From NCBI GenBank assembly GCA_017941705.1, contig JAGAVX010000092.1:1-35309 (forward strand): a DNA stretch of 35,309 nucleotides. The letters run 5' to 3'. The notes below the pieces were generated by a model. The model had not been told where the DNA came from. It saw only the letters and a program-made list of their open reading frames with translations, and did no database searches. Shown in pieces: positions 1 to 9,538 of the stretch; the stretch's first letter is position 1, and each line of letters begins with the position of its first letter. This DNA is from Atopobiaceae bacterium. GTDB lineage: Bacteria; Actinomycetota; Coriobacteriia; Coriobacteriales; Atopobiaceae. The position numbers were made by a program, and so were the translations under genes.

Positions 1-1556
1 CGCCTTGAGCGGTCATCCCAAAACACGAAGAGGCGTACGCGCCTCGCAGCCTCGGGCATGCCCATCGCCATGCCTGGCGCGAAGTACGACGAGGTACCGC
101 GTGCAACGTTGGTCAGCACGTAGGAATGCGCCAGATCGTAGCCTTGGCTGTCGAGCAGGACACGCCTGCCACGCAGCGGGGTCTGAAGCGCGCTGAGCCG
201 CATGCGAAGCAAGCCATGCACGATGCCTTGGGCCTCATCACGTATGGCCTGTTCCTTCACCGGATCGAGCGCTTTCGCATCTTCAGGAGGCTCGCCTCTC
301 CACGTGCGCCTCGCCACCTCATATGGGACGCCCAGCTTTGCCGTCACATTGAGCAGGGTCGCAAGCGACAGCTTTGCGTCACGGAGCGCCGCCTCGATCG
401 TCCCTGCAGGCACGCCCACACGCAACATGCGCACGACCTCGCGCAGCATGACTCCCGGACGTTCGGAGAGCACCCGCACGATCGCTTCGCTATCGCCACA
501 AAGATATGCTTCTTCCTTCTTGCTGGCCCAACTGCGCAACTCCCCGTCGCGCAGGCCATCCACCACAGCGCGATGCCCTGTCGAACGCGAGAAACGATTG
601 TACGAGACGAACTCGAGCGCTCGGAGGCTGCGCTCACGGTTGAGCGTAAGGTTTTCCTCGAGGGACTGCTCGCTGTAGCTCTCGAGCAACGCCACGAGGC
701 GTCGGCGCCATGACGTGGGAAAATGCTTGTCCCTGGGCATGTGCTCACGCAGGAAGACGATGAACTTGACCACATCGCCTGGATGAGCGGCAAAGTGTCG
801 GGCTCGCCGGACGAAGTCCTCGACCGACGACTCCTTGGTGCCCACGAGGGTCTGCTTGAGCAGCATGAGCGCATTCTCGTGAAACACGATCTTGTCGCCC
901 GCAGCATCCGAAGGGACGGGCAGCGCCATGGTCAGGCGTACGTCCGAATCTGTCATACGCTCGTTGCGATAGACCAGATGCTGCCACACAGCCCGCGCCG
1001 CCTCGTCGAGCGAAAACGCCAATCCCAGCACACGAGCCTCAAGGAGCGCGCCATCACCCTTGGTCTTCTCGGTTTCGGCGGCATCGGGCATCCAACCCTC
1101 CGCGACTTCGGTCGAGAGGCCAAGTGCCGCGCCCAGGCTCTCGACGCCATACGTCGAGAGGTAGTGCATGCCCTGATGCAGACGATAAGTCGCCTCGTCC
1201 ATCGACATGACCTGCGTGGGGAAGTCGGGATACATGGGCTTGGCATTGGGTGTGGGCCGGAGCTCTGCCACGACAGCCACCGGATCGCAAAAGGCGCCGG
1301 CGACATAGAGATGCGCCAATGTCATCAGAGAACGTTCGTCGAGGCGATAGCCGTAATCCGCAAGGCGCGCATCCGCCGTCAAGGCCATGCGATAGGCCGC
1401 CGACTCGTCCTCGGGCCGCTCCGCGGAGGTAAATTGACGCATGACATTGGGATCAATGTAGAGTATGGACAAGCGCTCGAGCAGATGAGCACGCTCGAAT
1501 GCGCCGAAGCCGACCTCATCTTCCGTACCAGCATTTTGCGACGCCGTCTGACTCAT
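1..1556 (-). CDS. Large cytoplasmic protein with TerD-like C-terminal domain, 3' end cut by window edge
   Basis: An open frame runs from ATG at 1556 off the left edge, giving 518 complete codons without a stop. The start is preceded by a good ribosome binding site (GGAGAGGAGGG, about 4 bases upstream). The protein is soluble, with no signal peptide or membrane segment, and mostly helical. Near the end of the visible part is the stretch R-R-V-L-L-D-S-Q-G-Y-D-L, then V-R-L-F-V-F-W-D-D-R. From memory this resembles the start of the TerD-like beta-sandwich domain in large bacterial cytoplasmic proteins of the MXAN_6230/SCO0854 type, but that is recollection, not a search. Function unknown. It appears monocistronic, separated from the SPFH gene by that gene's terminator. 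The gene call is firm; the family assignment is tentative. Confidence 0.7.
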   Translation of the reverse strand, partial: MSQTASQNAGTEDEVGFGAFERAHLLERLSILYIDPNVMRQFTSAERPEDESAAYRMALTADARLADYGYRLDERSLMTLAHLYVAGAFCDPVAVVAELRPTPNAKPMYPDFPTQVMSMDEATYRLHQGMHYLSTYGVESLGAALGLSTEVAEGWMPDAAETEKTKGDGALLEARVLGLAFSLDEAARAVWQHLVYRNERMTDSDVRLTMALPVPSDAAGDKIVFHENALMLLKQTLVGTKESSVEDFVRRARHFAAHPGDVVKFIVFLREHMPRDKHFPTSWRRRLVALLESYSEQSLEENLTLNRERSLRALEFVSYNRFSRSTGHRAVVDGLRDGELRSWASKKEEAYLCGDSEAIVRVLSERPGVMLREVVRMLRVGVPAGTIEAALRDAKLSLATLLNVTAKLGVPYEVARRTWRGEPPEDAKALDPVKEQAIRDEAQGIVHGLLRMRLSALQTPLRGRRVLLDSQGYDLAHSYVLTNVARGTSSYFAPGMAMGMPEAARRVRLFVFWDDRSR

Positions 1557-1677
1557 TACACCCTCCTCTCCCCAAGACCACTATATCGCCTAGCCAGTTC
1601 GCGAGAAAGAGGGACAGTCATGAGGACACCTCAGATTCTTGAGGTGGAGCGTGGACGCCCGCTTATGGTGACGCGAG

Positions 1678-1712
1678 AGAAAAAGGAGGCGAGCCCAGAA
1701 AGACTCGCCTCC
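1678..1712 (-). terminator. Rho-independent terminator of the SPFH gene
   Basis: A perfect 9-bp stem (1685-1693 with 1704-1712, GGAGGCGAG/CTCGCCTCC) with a 10-base loop. It is followed on the minus strand by a short T tract (TTTTTCTC). It lies about 40 bases past the stop of the SPFH gene. Confidence 0.8.
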
Positions 1713-1751
1713 TCATCTGAGACTATTGACCCACAGAAAGCCCAGTCCCGA

Positions 1752-2750
1752 CTACTCCTCGGCCTTCTTGGCGGCCTCGGACACGAGGAGGTCACGCAGG
1801 ACGGGAGCACTCTGCGAGAACTCGCTTGGGAGCACCACCGTGGAGGCGCCAGCACGGGCGAACTCCTCCATCATGCCGATGTGCTGCGTGTACTCGAAGA
1901 GGCGATTGGCCTCGTCGGAGCTCAGCTCGGAGCCCTGGATGACGTCGATGGAGTCACGGATGCCCTGCGCGATGGCAACGCGCTGGTTTGCGATGCCGCG
2001 ACCCTCAGCCTCCATTGCCTCCGCCTTCGCCTGTGCGGCGATGACCGTCTTCTGGCGCTCGGCCTCGGCCTCGTTCTTGGCGGACTCAAGGTCGTTCTTC
2101 GAGGCGATGATGCGGTTCATCGACTGCTGCACGTCGGCGGGAAGCTTGATCGAGGTGATGAGCGTGGTGACGATCACGTAGCCGTACTCGCGCATCTTCT
2201 CGGAAACCACCTCGTCGATGGCCGTCGCGATGGCATCCTTCTCGGTGAAGACCTCATCAAGCTTGCGACTCGGAATCTGCGAGCGCAACGCGTCAGCAAA
2301 GTAGTCCTTCATCTGCGCGACGGGATCGGTCAGGGTGTAGAGGCTCTTGTAGATGCCCGACGGGCCCTCGGCCGGCTGCGAGTAGTCGACGTGGTACTGC
2401 ACCGATACGTCGAGCTCGATGGTCACGTTGTCCTCGGTCTTTGCGTCAAAGGTGATGTGCTCGTCCTCGGTCATGAGGCTCACGTCACGAACGCGGTCGA
2501 TGAAGGGCACCCTCACATGGAAGCCCGGCCCGACTACCTGGTGGAACTTGCCCAGGCGCTCGATGACGCCCACGTGCTGCTGCTGGATGACGTAGAACCA
2601 GCCCTGATAGGTGTCACTCACGGTACCGTGCTGTCCCGTGGCACCGCCCAGGATGCCTCCGATCACCTTGAGGAACACGAACAGGATGACGATGGGAACG
2701 AACAGCGAGAGAATCGCGCCCAAATACTCACCGAGAGGGTAGAACGACAT
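1752..2750 (-). CDS. SPFH/prohibitin (band 7, stomatin-like) membrane protein
   Basis: 332 residues. One N-terminal membrane segment (about residues 9-32, ending V-I-G-G-I-L-G-G) is followed by a classic SPFH domain: G-W-F-Y-V-I-Q-Q-Q-H-V-G-V-I-E-R-L-G-K, then G-P-G-F-H-V-R-V-P-F-I-D. After it comes a long Ala/Glu-rich coiled coil (N-E-A-E-A-E-R-Q-K-T-V-I-A-A-Q-A-K-A-E-A) typical of stomatins and HflK/HflC. Such proteins form large oligomeric membrane scaffolds and often modulate proteases. The start at 2750 has AAGGAGGAG about 6 bases upstream; the frame extends further but without a comparable site. Terminators lie on both sides, so it is probably transcribed alone, although the neighbouring clpXP genes fit a membrane quality-control theme. 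The family is sure; the exact role is unknown. Confidence 0.93.
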   Translation of the reverse strand: MSFYPLGEYLGAILSLFVPIVILFVFLKVIGGILGGATGQHGTVSDTYQGWFYVIQQQHVGVIERLGKFHQVVGPGFHVRVPFIDRVRDVSLMTEDEHITFDAKTEDNVTIELDVSVQYHVDYSQPAEGPSGIYKSLYTLTDPVAQMKDYFADALRSQIPSRKLDEVFTEKDAIATAIDEVVSEKMREYGYVIVTTLITSIKLPADVQQSMNRIIASKNDLESAKNEAEAERQKTVIAAQAKAEAMEAEGRGIANQRVAIAQGIRDSIDVIQGSELSSDEANRLFEYTQHIGMMEEFARAGASTVVLPSEFSQSAPVLRDLLVSEAAKKAEE

Positions 2751-2855
2751 GGTATTTCTCCTCCTTGAGCCGAAAACCAACTCGAATCCATGAGATAGAT
2801 GGTACCCAGTTGCCATCTGATCGCCCGCGACCACAATTTCTGCATCGATACGCAA

Positions 2856-2886
2856 AGGCGCGCCTCGAGCTCATCGAGGCGCGCCT
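2856..2886 (-). terminator. Terminator downstream of clpX
   Basis: A perfect 13-bp stem (2856-2868 with 2874-2886) with a 5-base loop, followed by TTTG on the minus strand. It lies about 35 bases after the clpX stop. The stem is very strong and the T tract short. Confidence 0.75.
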
Positions 2887-2919
2887 GCTGTGACGATGTG
2901 TCCGTACCTTCGCCCTCAG

Positions 2920-4221
2920 CTAGTCGTCGAGGTGAATCTCGGCTCCCAGCTGGTCGTAGAGCAGAGGCGTCTTCTTTCCGCCCACGCTTTCCTTGGTCAC
3001 GACGACGCGAGATACGCTGTCATCGCTCGGAAGGTCGAACATGACCTTCTCGAGCGTCTGCTCGCAGATGGCACGCAGGCCACGGGCACCCGTTCCGCGC
3101 TCTATGGCTTGCGCGGCAATCTCGCGCAGGGCATCCTCCTCGAAGGCAAGCTCGACACCCTCGATCTGGAACATGCGCACGTACTGCTTGACCAGCGCGT
3201 TTTTAGGCGTGGTGAGAATCTCGACCAGGTCGTCCTCTGTCAGCTCGCGCGTGGAGGTGATGACGGGGATACGACCGATGAGCTCGGGAATCATGCCAAA
3301 GCTGTGCAGGTCCTGCGGCATGACTTGGCTGAGCAGCTCGTCCTGGTTGTCCTCGACGCTCTTTGCGAGCTCCGAGTTGAAGCCGATGCCCTTCTTGCCG
3401 ATGCGGTCGGCGATGATCTTGTCCAGCCCCACAAAGGCACCGCCACAGATGAACAGGATGTTGGTGGTGTCGATATGAATCAGCTCCTGCTGGGGATGCT
3501 TGCGACCACCCTGGGGCGGCACGCTCGCCATCGTTCCCTCGAGGATCTTGAGCAGTGCCTGCTGCACGCCCTCGCCCGACACGTCGCGGGTGATCGAGAG
3601 GTTCTCGGCCTTGCGCGCGATCTTGTCGATCTCGTCCACGTAGACGATGCCAATCTGCGCGCGCTCGACGTCGTTGTCAGCTGCCGTGATGAGCTTGAGC
3701 AGGATGTTCTCGACGTCCTCGCCCACATATCCAGCCTCGGTCAGCGTCGTCGCGTCGGCGATGGCAAAGGGAACCTTGAGGAAGCGGGCCAGCGTCTGGG
3801 CGAGCAGGGTCTTGCCCGTACCAGTCGGCCCCAAAAGGAGGATGTTGCTCTTTGCGAGCTCGACTTCCTCCTGACCGGCAGGAATAGGCTCGCGACCCGA
3901 CACGATGCGGCGATAGTGGTTGTACACCGCCACGCTCATCGCGCGCTTTGCCCCCTCCTGGCCCATGACGTACTGCGAGAGCTCGTCATAGATCTGATGC
4001 GGCGTAGGCAGTGCCTCGATGGGCGCGTCAAGGGAATCGACGGCATCAAAGCCGGCGTCGTCGAGCTCGTCCTCGTCGATGCCGCCGATGATGTCCTCGC
4101 ACTCACGAATGCAGTCGTCGCAGATGCAGACCCCGTTGGGGCTCTGCACGAGACGATTCACCTGGCTGCGCGACCTGCCGCAGAACGAGCAGTGCATGTT
4201 GTCGTTGTTGTCGAAGGGCAT
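2920..4221 (-). CDS. clpX: ATP-dependent Clp protease ATP-binding subunit ClpX
   Basis: 433 residues, normal for ClpX. The N-terminal zinc-binding domain has C11-x2-C14 and C34-x2-C37. The AAA+ module has Walker A G-P-T-G-T-G-K-T (131-138), Walker B I-V-Y-V-D-E-I-D, and the pore-loop segment G-Y-V-G-E-D-V-E. An I-G-F tripeptide in G-K-K-G-I-G-F is the loop that docks on ClpP. The C-terminal small domain has R-G-T-G-A-R-G-L-R. ClpX unfolds tagged substrates with ATP and feeds them to ClpP in the cytoplasm. The start at 4221 has GGAGGAG about 7 bases upstream. It lies 23 bases after clpP, so the two are cotranscribed. Confidence 0.98.
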   Translation of the reverse strand: MPFDNNDNMHCSFCGRSRSQVNRLVQSPNGVCICDDCIRECEDIIGGIDEDELDDAGFDAVDSLDAPIEALPTPHQIYDELSQYVMGQEGAKRAMSVAVYNHYRRIVSGREPIPAGQEEVELAKSNILLLGPTGTGKTLLAQTLARFLKVPFAIADATTLTEAGYVGEDVENILLKLITAADNDVERAQIGIVYVDEIDKIARKAENLSITRDVSGEGVQQALLKILEGTMASVPPQGGRKHPQQELIHIDTTNILFICGGAFVGLDKIIADRIGKKGIGFNSELAKSVEDNQDELLSQVMPQDLHSFGMIPELIGRIPVITSTRELTEDDLVEILTTPKNALVKQYVRMFQIEGVELAFEEDALREIAAQAIERGTGARGLRAICEQTLEKVMFDLPSDDSVSRVVVTKESVGGKKTPLLYDQLGAEIHLDD

Positions 4222-4244
4222 GTGCGCTCCTCCTTGGCCGATAC

Positions 4245-4862
4245 TTACTCGGCCTGCTCGGTACGGGACGTGATGACGCGGTCAACGAGGCCATACTCGA
4301 GGGCCTGCTGCGCGCGTAGGTAATTGTCGCGCTCGGTGTCGACATTAATCTTCTCGATGGGCTGACCGGTGGCGTCGGCGAGGATCTGATTGAGGTGCTC
4401 GCGGATGTACTTGGTCTCGTCGGCCACGATCTGGATGTCGGTCTGCTGACCCTCGACACCAGAGCTGGGCTGATGGATGAGGACCATCGAGTTGGGAAGG
4501 GCCAGGCGCTTGCCCTTCGCACCGCTCGCAAGCAGCACCGCGGCCATGCTGGCAGCCATGCCGACGCAAATGGTCGAGACCTCAGGCTTGATGAAGTTCA
4601 TGGTGTCCAGGATGCCCAGGCCCGCATAGACCTCGCCGCCGGGAGAGTCGATGTAGAGCGAGATGTCCTTGTCGGGGTCCTGGCTCTCGAGATGCAGGAG
4701 CTGGGCAATGACGAGGTTGGCGCTCTCACGCGTGATCGGCTCGCCGATGAAGACGATGCGGTCGTTGAGAAGGCGAGAGTAGATGTCGTAGCTGCGCTCG
4801 CCACGCGGGGTCTGCTCGACTACGTACGGGATGAGCGGGATGTTGGTCGGATTGTGCATCAT
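4245..4862 (-). CDS. clpP: ATP-dependent Clp protease proteolytic subunit ClpP
   Basis: 205 residues from ATG 4862. The catalytic triad is visible: Ser105 in G-M-A-A-S-M-A-A, His130 in L-I-H-Q-P-S-S-G, and Asp179 in [15 protein letters not shown] precedes the serine as usual. ClpP forms the tetradecameric serine peptidase barrel that degrades proteins delivered by ClpX. Two adjacent ATG codons (4862 and 4859) are possible starts. The upstream GGGGAG is 8 bases from the first, so 4862 is chosen; an in-frame extension to about 4928 lacks a site and runs through a hairpin. It sits between tig and clpX in the order tig-clpP-clpX. Confidence 0.97.
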   Translation of the reverse strand: MMHNPTNIPLIPYVVEQTPRGERSYDIYSRLLNDRIVFIGEPITRESANLVIAQLLHLESQDPDKDISLYIDSPGGEVYAGLGILDTMNFIKPEVSTICVGMAASMAAVLLASGAKGKRLALPNSMVLIHQPSSGVEGQQTDIQIVADETKYIREHLNQILADATGQPIEKINVDTERDNYLRAQQALEYGLVDRVITSRTEQAE

Positions 4863-4890
4863 GGCTGGTACTCCCCTCTTTGATGTAACG

Positions 4891-4921
4891 GTGCCCCGAG
4901 AGCGAAGGGCTCCCGGGGCAC
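4891..4921 (-). other. Stem-loop between tig and clpP
   Basis: A hairpin of about 13 bp with one mismatch (GTGCCCCG...CGGGGCAC, loop GAAG) fills most of the gap between the tig stop and the clpP start. No T tract follows on the minus strand, so it may be an RNA-processing, partial-termination or mRNA-stability element rather than a full terminator. Confidence 0.5.
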
Positions 4922-4943
4922 ACGGCATACTGTGCTTTGGGGG

Positions 4944-6293
4944 CTACTCCGCGTCAGCGGAGCCCTCCTCTTCCTCGGCAGCGGCACGCTCGGCGACCTC
5001 GTCGACCTCAGTCACGTTCGCGTTCTCGACGAGCCACTGGACCGCCTTGGTGCGGCGGATGGACTCGCGGATGGCAGAGATGCGGCCATCGTTGGTGAAC
5101 TCCTTGATGGAGGCGGCGATGTCCTCGATGCCGGCCTTCTTGAACTCCTCGTTCACGTCGTCCTCAGAGGCAACGAAGCCGAGCTTCTTGGCGAGGGCGT
5201 CGAGTGCGAGGCTCTGGCGGGCGCGCTCGGCAGCCTGCTGGTGCAGGTCGGCGAGGAAGGCGTCGGTGTCGATCTGGCGAGCGCCGAGGTACATGTCGAG
5301 CGACATGCCCTGACGCTGCAGGGTGGTCAGGAACTCGTTGGCAAGCTCCTGGAAGACCTGGTTCTCGTAGGCCTCGGGGATCTCCTCGTCGGTGACGCGC
5401 TTGCCGAGCTCCTCGACGACGCGATCCTCCTTGAGGTTGGGGAGGCTGCGCTTCTTGTCCTCCTCGATCTCCTCCTTGACGGCGCCGCGAAGCTCGTCGA
5501 CGGTGTCAAAGCCAAAGCTCTTCTTGGCGAGCTCGTCGTCGAGCTCGGGGGTGACAGCCTGCTTGATGGCATTGAGCGTGACCTCGACGTCATAGTTATG
5601 GACGTGCTCGTGGTCACCGTGCATGTGGCTGCGAGTCCAGGTGACCTCCTTGGTCTCACCCTTCTTCATGCCGACGATGCCAGCGACGAGCTCCTCGGGG
5701 AGGCTGTCGGAGGTAAGCGCCATGGTGCGGTTCTTGCCGGCCAGGTCGTCAGCGCCCTCCTTGTTGGCGATGTCGACTGTGATGATGTCTCCCTCTGCGA
5801 CCTCGCGGTCATCCTCGACGTCCTCGTAGGTGGTCTGGTACGCGAGGAGCTGGTTGATCTGAAGGTCGATCTCGGCCTCGGTGGCCTCCTCGGGCGGCAT
5901 GTTGATGTCGACGGCGTCATAGGACTCGAGCTCGACCGTCGGCGGAACGGTAATGGTGGCGGTGATCACGTAGTCTTCGTGCTCGACAACCAGCGCGGGA
6001 TCCTCACCGTAGTCGGGACGCTCGACAGGAACGATGTCGAGCTCGTCGAGCATGATGGGCTGGGCGTCATTGAGGAGGTCGTTGGTGGCGTCGGCCAGGA
6101 TAGCCTCACGGCCCACGATGCCGTCGATCACGGGACGCGGCGCACGACCACGACGGAAGCCCTGGAACTGGTAGCGACGGGCGATGTCCTTGTAAGCCTT
6201 GTCAACATAGCTGTCGACGTCGGCGGCAGGCACGGTGATAGTTGCGACAACCTTGTCGTTCTCGGGCCTCTCGGCGGTGACGGTGATATTCAA
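4944..6293 (-). CDS. tig: Trigger factor (ribosome-associated chaperone, peptidyl-prolyl isomerase)
   Basis: About 449 residues from a TTG start at 6293. The ribosome-binding N-domain carries the signature G-F-R-R-G-R-A-P (45-52), matching G-F-R-x-G-K-x-P of the family. A PPIase domain follows in the middle, with a His-rich insert (H-M-H-G-D-H-E-H-V-H), and then a helical C-terminal chaperone domain with an acidic tail. TTG 6293 is preferred because AGGAGG lies 4 bases upstream and the protein then begins N-I-T-V-T-A-E-R-P, aligning with ordinary trigger factor N-termini. The open frame extends about 21 codons further to ATG codons without a site. It probably heads the tig-clpP-clpX cluster, just downstream of tRNA-Leu. 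Confidence 0.96.
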   Translation of the reverse strand: MNITVTAERPENDKVVATITVPAADVDSYVDKAYKDIARRYQFQGFRRGRAPRPVIDGIVGREAILADATNDLLNDAQPIMLDELDIVPVERPDYGEDPALVVEHEDYVITATITVPPTVELESYDAVDINMPPEEATEAEIDLQINQLLAYQTTYEDVEDDREVAEGDIITVDIANKEGADDLAGKNRTMALTSDSLPEELVAGIVGMKKGETKEVTWTRSHMHGDHEHVHNYDVEVTLNAIKQAVTPELDDELAKKSFGFDTVDELRGAVKEEIEEDKKRSLPNLKEDRVVEELGKRVTDEEIPEAYENQVFQELANEFLTTLQRQGMSLDMYLGARQIDTDAFLADLHQQAAERARQSLALDALAKKLGFVASEDDVNEEFKKAGIEDIAASIKEFTNDGRISAIRESIRRTKAVQWLVENANVTEVDEVAERAAAEEEEGSADAE

Positions 6294-6360
6294 CGTTCCT
6301 CCTGGTAGTACTTCAGGCAGCACGCGGCTGCTCCTTACGATCGGTCTGTCCATCAAGGGA

Positions 6361-6447
6361 TGGTGCGGGCGAAAGGACTCGAACCTTCACGGGATCACTC
6401 CCACTGGAACCTAAATCCAGCGTGTCTACCAATTCCACCACGCCCGC
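6361..6447 (-). tRNA. tRNA-Leu (anticodon UAG)
   Basis: 87 bases including an encoded CCA at 6361-6363. The acceptor stem GCGGGCG/CGCCCGC is perfect. The D-arm contains TTGGTAGACACG, the anticodon loop TTTAGGT gives UAG, a long variable arm typical of Leu is present, and the T-arm is GGTTCGAGTCC. It lies 67 bases upstream of tig on the same strand, so read-through into tig is possible. Confidence 0.97.
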
Positions 6448-6574
6448 ATGTGTTCACACACAGCTTATGAATAATAGCAAACGTTTTGCTTATACCCCAA
6501 CGTCAATAATTCATTTCACATGAGTTGTCTCTGAATGTCCATGTTATGGGTCCTTCACAGAACTCACGCGGCGC

Positions 6575-6644
6575 ACTGTTGGTTAGGGGACGCGCCCCCG
6601 GACAACATAGATGCTGTCCGGGGGCGCGTCCCCTAACCAACAGT
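6575..6644. repeat. 70-bp hairpin element with 33-bp arms
   Basis: Arms 6575-6607 and 6612-6644 are inverted copies with a single mismatch and a 4-base loop. The arms begin ACTGTTGGTTAGGGGAC and continue with a GCGCCCCCGG block. It lies in the gap between tRNA-Leu (ends 6447) and the HAD gene (stop 6684), a 236-base stretch holding no gene. The same ACTGT-n-GGT terminal design occurs in the larger palindrome at 13772-13878, so the two look like members of one intergenic repeat family. It may also act as a terminator for the HAD gene. Confidence 0.85.
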
Positions 6645-6683
6645 TCTGCGGACCGGAGGCATGCCCTCCCTAGGCAGAAACGG

Positions 6684-7541
6684 CTACATCCAGCCCTTCT
6701 CACGCGCGGCCGCATCCCACTTCTCAAAGCAGGCGTCACCCAAGTCCGCGATATCGTTGATCGCCTGACCGACCGCGTCCTCGTCGACCGAGCCGATAAA
6801 GTGGCGAGCCACTGCCTTCACGTTCTCGTTTGCGTTGGCGACCGCCACGGGATGGCCCACCGCCTTGAGCATCTCGAGGTCGTTGTCCGAGTCACCAAAG
6901 GCAACGATCTCGTCCTTGTCGATGGCCATGAGAATCTGCAGGACACGAACAGCAGAGGCCTTGGACCAGCCGTGCGGCACGACGTCGAACATGCGGCTGC
7001 CAGGCGACAGCAGGTCGAGCTTGGGGCAGGCCTCGCGAATCTTGTCTCCCCATGCCACATTGTCGATCATCTCGGAGCCCTCCTCAAAGTGAAGGCCCGC
7101 CGTCACGATGGTCCAGTGTGGGATGTCGTCAGGCTCGACCAGCTCGCTCGCGCGACGGCCTCCCCACGTGGTGCCGAGCAGACTCGGAAGCGTCGAGCCC
7201 GTCACGAAGCCGCCGCCCTCACCGCGACCGGACACGTACACACCCGGCAGGTCGTAGACCATCTTGGCCATCGTCACCATCGAGTCGCGGTCGACGCCGG
7301 TCTGGTTCATGAGGGTACCGTCGACAAAGATGCGCTTGCCGTTGGAAAACAGTGCCGTCTTGACGCAGTCGGTGTCGCCGCGGAACGAGATAACGACCGA
7401 GTCGTAGTCGCGCCCCGACGCAGGACCAAAGAGGATGCCCTTGTCGAGAAGCTTGTGAATGCCGCTGATGGCGCGTTCGCTGGCTGGAATCTCATATGCG
7501 ACCAGCGTGTTGTCCATGTCGGTGAGGACGAGCTTGATCAT
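6684..7541 (-). CDS. HAD-superfamily (Cof/IIB-type) hydrolase
   Basis: 285 residues. HAD motif I is L-T-D-M-D-N-T (D8 nucleophile, D10 acid/base). Motif II-like S/T and a central cap domain follow, and motif IV is F-G-D-S-D-N-D near residue 218. The length and the large cap inserted between motifs II and III fit class IIB (Cof-type) sugar-phosphate or flavin-type phosphatases; the substrate cannot be told. It is cytoplasmic. The start at 7541 has GGGAG about 7 bases upstream. The gene stands alone, flanked by repeat elements on both sides. A second HAD protein of related type is at 27090-27854, but the two are not close copies. Confidence 0.9.
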   Translation of the reverse strand: MIKLVLTDMDNTLVAYEIPASERAISGIHKLLDKGILFGPASGRDYDSVVISFRGDTDCVKTALFSNGKRIFVDGTLMNQTGVDRDSMVTMAKMVYDLPGVYVSGRGEGGGFVTGSTLPSLLGTTWGGRRASELVEPDDIPHWTIVTAGLHFEEGSEMIDNVAWGDKIREACPKLDLLSPGSRMFDVVPHGWSKASAVRVLQILMAIDKDEIVAFGDSDNDLEMLKAVGHPVAVANANENVKAVARHFIGSVDEDAVGQAINDIADLGDACFEKWDAAAREKGWM

Positions 7542-7670
7542 GGTACGCTCCCGTCTGTGGAGGGAATGGAATCGATTTCATGTTAGCAGCCGCCAGAGCG
7601 GCACACTCCCTCCCGTAGGCAGACGGCGATGTGCGACGGGGATGCGGGAATGGTGGTGGCGTGCGGAGAA

Positions 7671-7753
7671 GCCTGTCCCCGGTGCACGGCCGCGTGCGTT
7701 GGTGCCTGTCCCCGGTGCACGGCCGCGTGCGTTGGTGCCTGTCCCCGGTGCAC
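7671..7753. repeat. 33-bp tandem repeat, 2.5 copies
   Basis: Units 7671-7703 and 7704-7736 are identical, each beginning GCCTGTCCCCGGTGCACGG. A truncated third copy ends about 7753. There is no spacer, so this is not a CRISPR. The reverse complement of this unit is closely related to the 33-bp units at 9449-9514 on the other side of gdhA. The surrounding stretch 7542-7770 has no gene. Confidence 0.85.
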
Positions 7754-7772
7754 ACGGGCACGTCACGTCGCG

Positions 7773-7802
7773 AAAAAAGGGCCTCGGATTTCTCCGAGGC
7801 CC
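7773..7802 (-). terminator. Rho-independent terminator of gdhA
   Basis: A perfect 10-bp stem GGGCCTCGGA/TCCGAGGCCC (7779-7788 with 7793-7802) with a TTTC loop. It is followed on the minus strand by six T residues. It lies 25 bases after the gdhA stop. Confidence 0.92.
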
Positions 7803-7826
7803 TCGTCAAAGCTATGCGGTGCAGGC

Positions 7827-9377
<1,551 letters not shown>

Positions 9378-9390
9378 TCATCGCATTCGA

Positions 9391-9521
9391 AATGGAATAC
9401 CGCAGCCGTGCATCGGGGAAATGGAATACCGCAGCCGTGCATCGGGGACAGGCACCAGCGCACGCGGGTGTGCATTCGGGACAGGCACCAGTGCACGCGG
9501 GTGTGCATCGGGGACAGGCTT
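9391..9521. repeat. Compound tandem repeat: 2 x 29 bp then 2 x 33 bp plus a partial unit
   Basis: Two identical 29-bp units (9391-9419, 9420-9448, beginning AATGGAATACCGCAGCC) are followed by two 33-bp units (9449-9481, 9482-9514, beginning CAGGCACCAG) and the start of another. The 33-bp unit is related, in inverted orientation, to the 7671-7753 repeat. All units carry CGGGGA or a near variant at the junction. The array ends 18 bases from the lipid kinase stop. Confidence 0.85.
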
Positions 9522-9538
9522 CTCCCGTCGCGCCGTGC

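Noticed and set aside
723..2768. Very long open frame on the plus strand opposite the left-edge gene and the SPFH gene
   Set aside because: It mirrors the codon pattern of the minus-strand genes, has no family motif, no ribosome binding site, and spans two real genes and a terminator.
2890..4323. Long plus-strand frame opposite clpX
   Set aside because: Antisense shadow of a certain gene; the high-GC third-position bias keeps the opposite frame open.
4932..6308. Long plus-strand frame opposite trigger factor
   Set aside because: Antisense shadow; Leu/Val/Asp-rich composition from complementing Glu/Asp/Lys codons.
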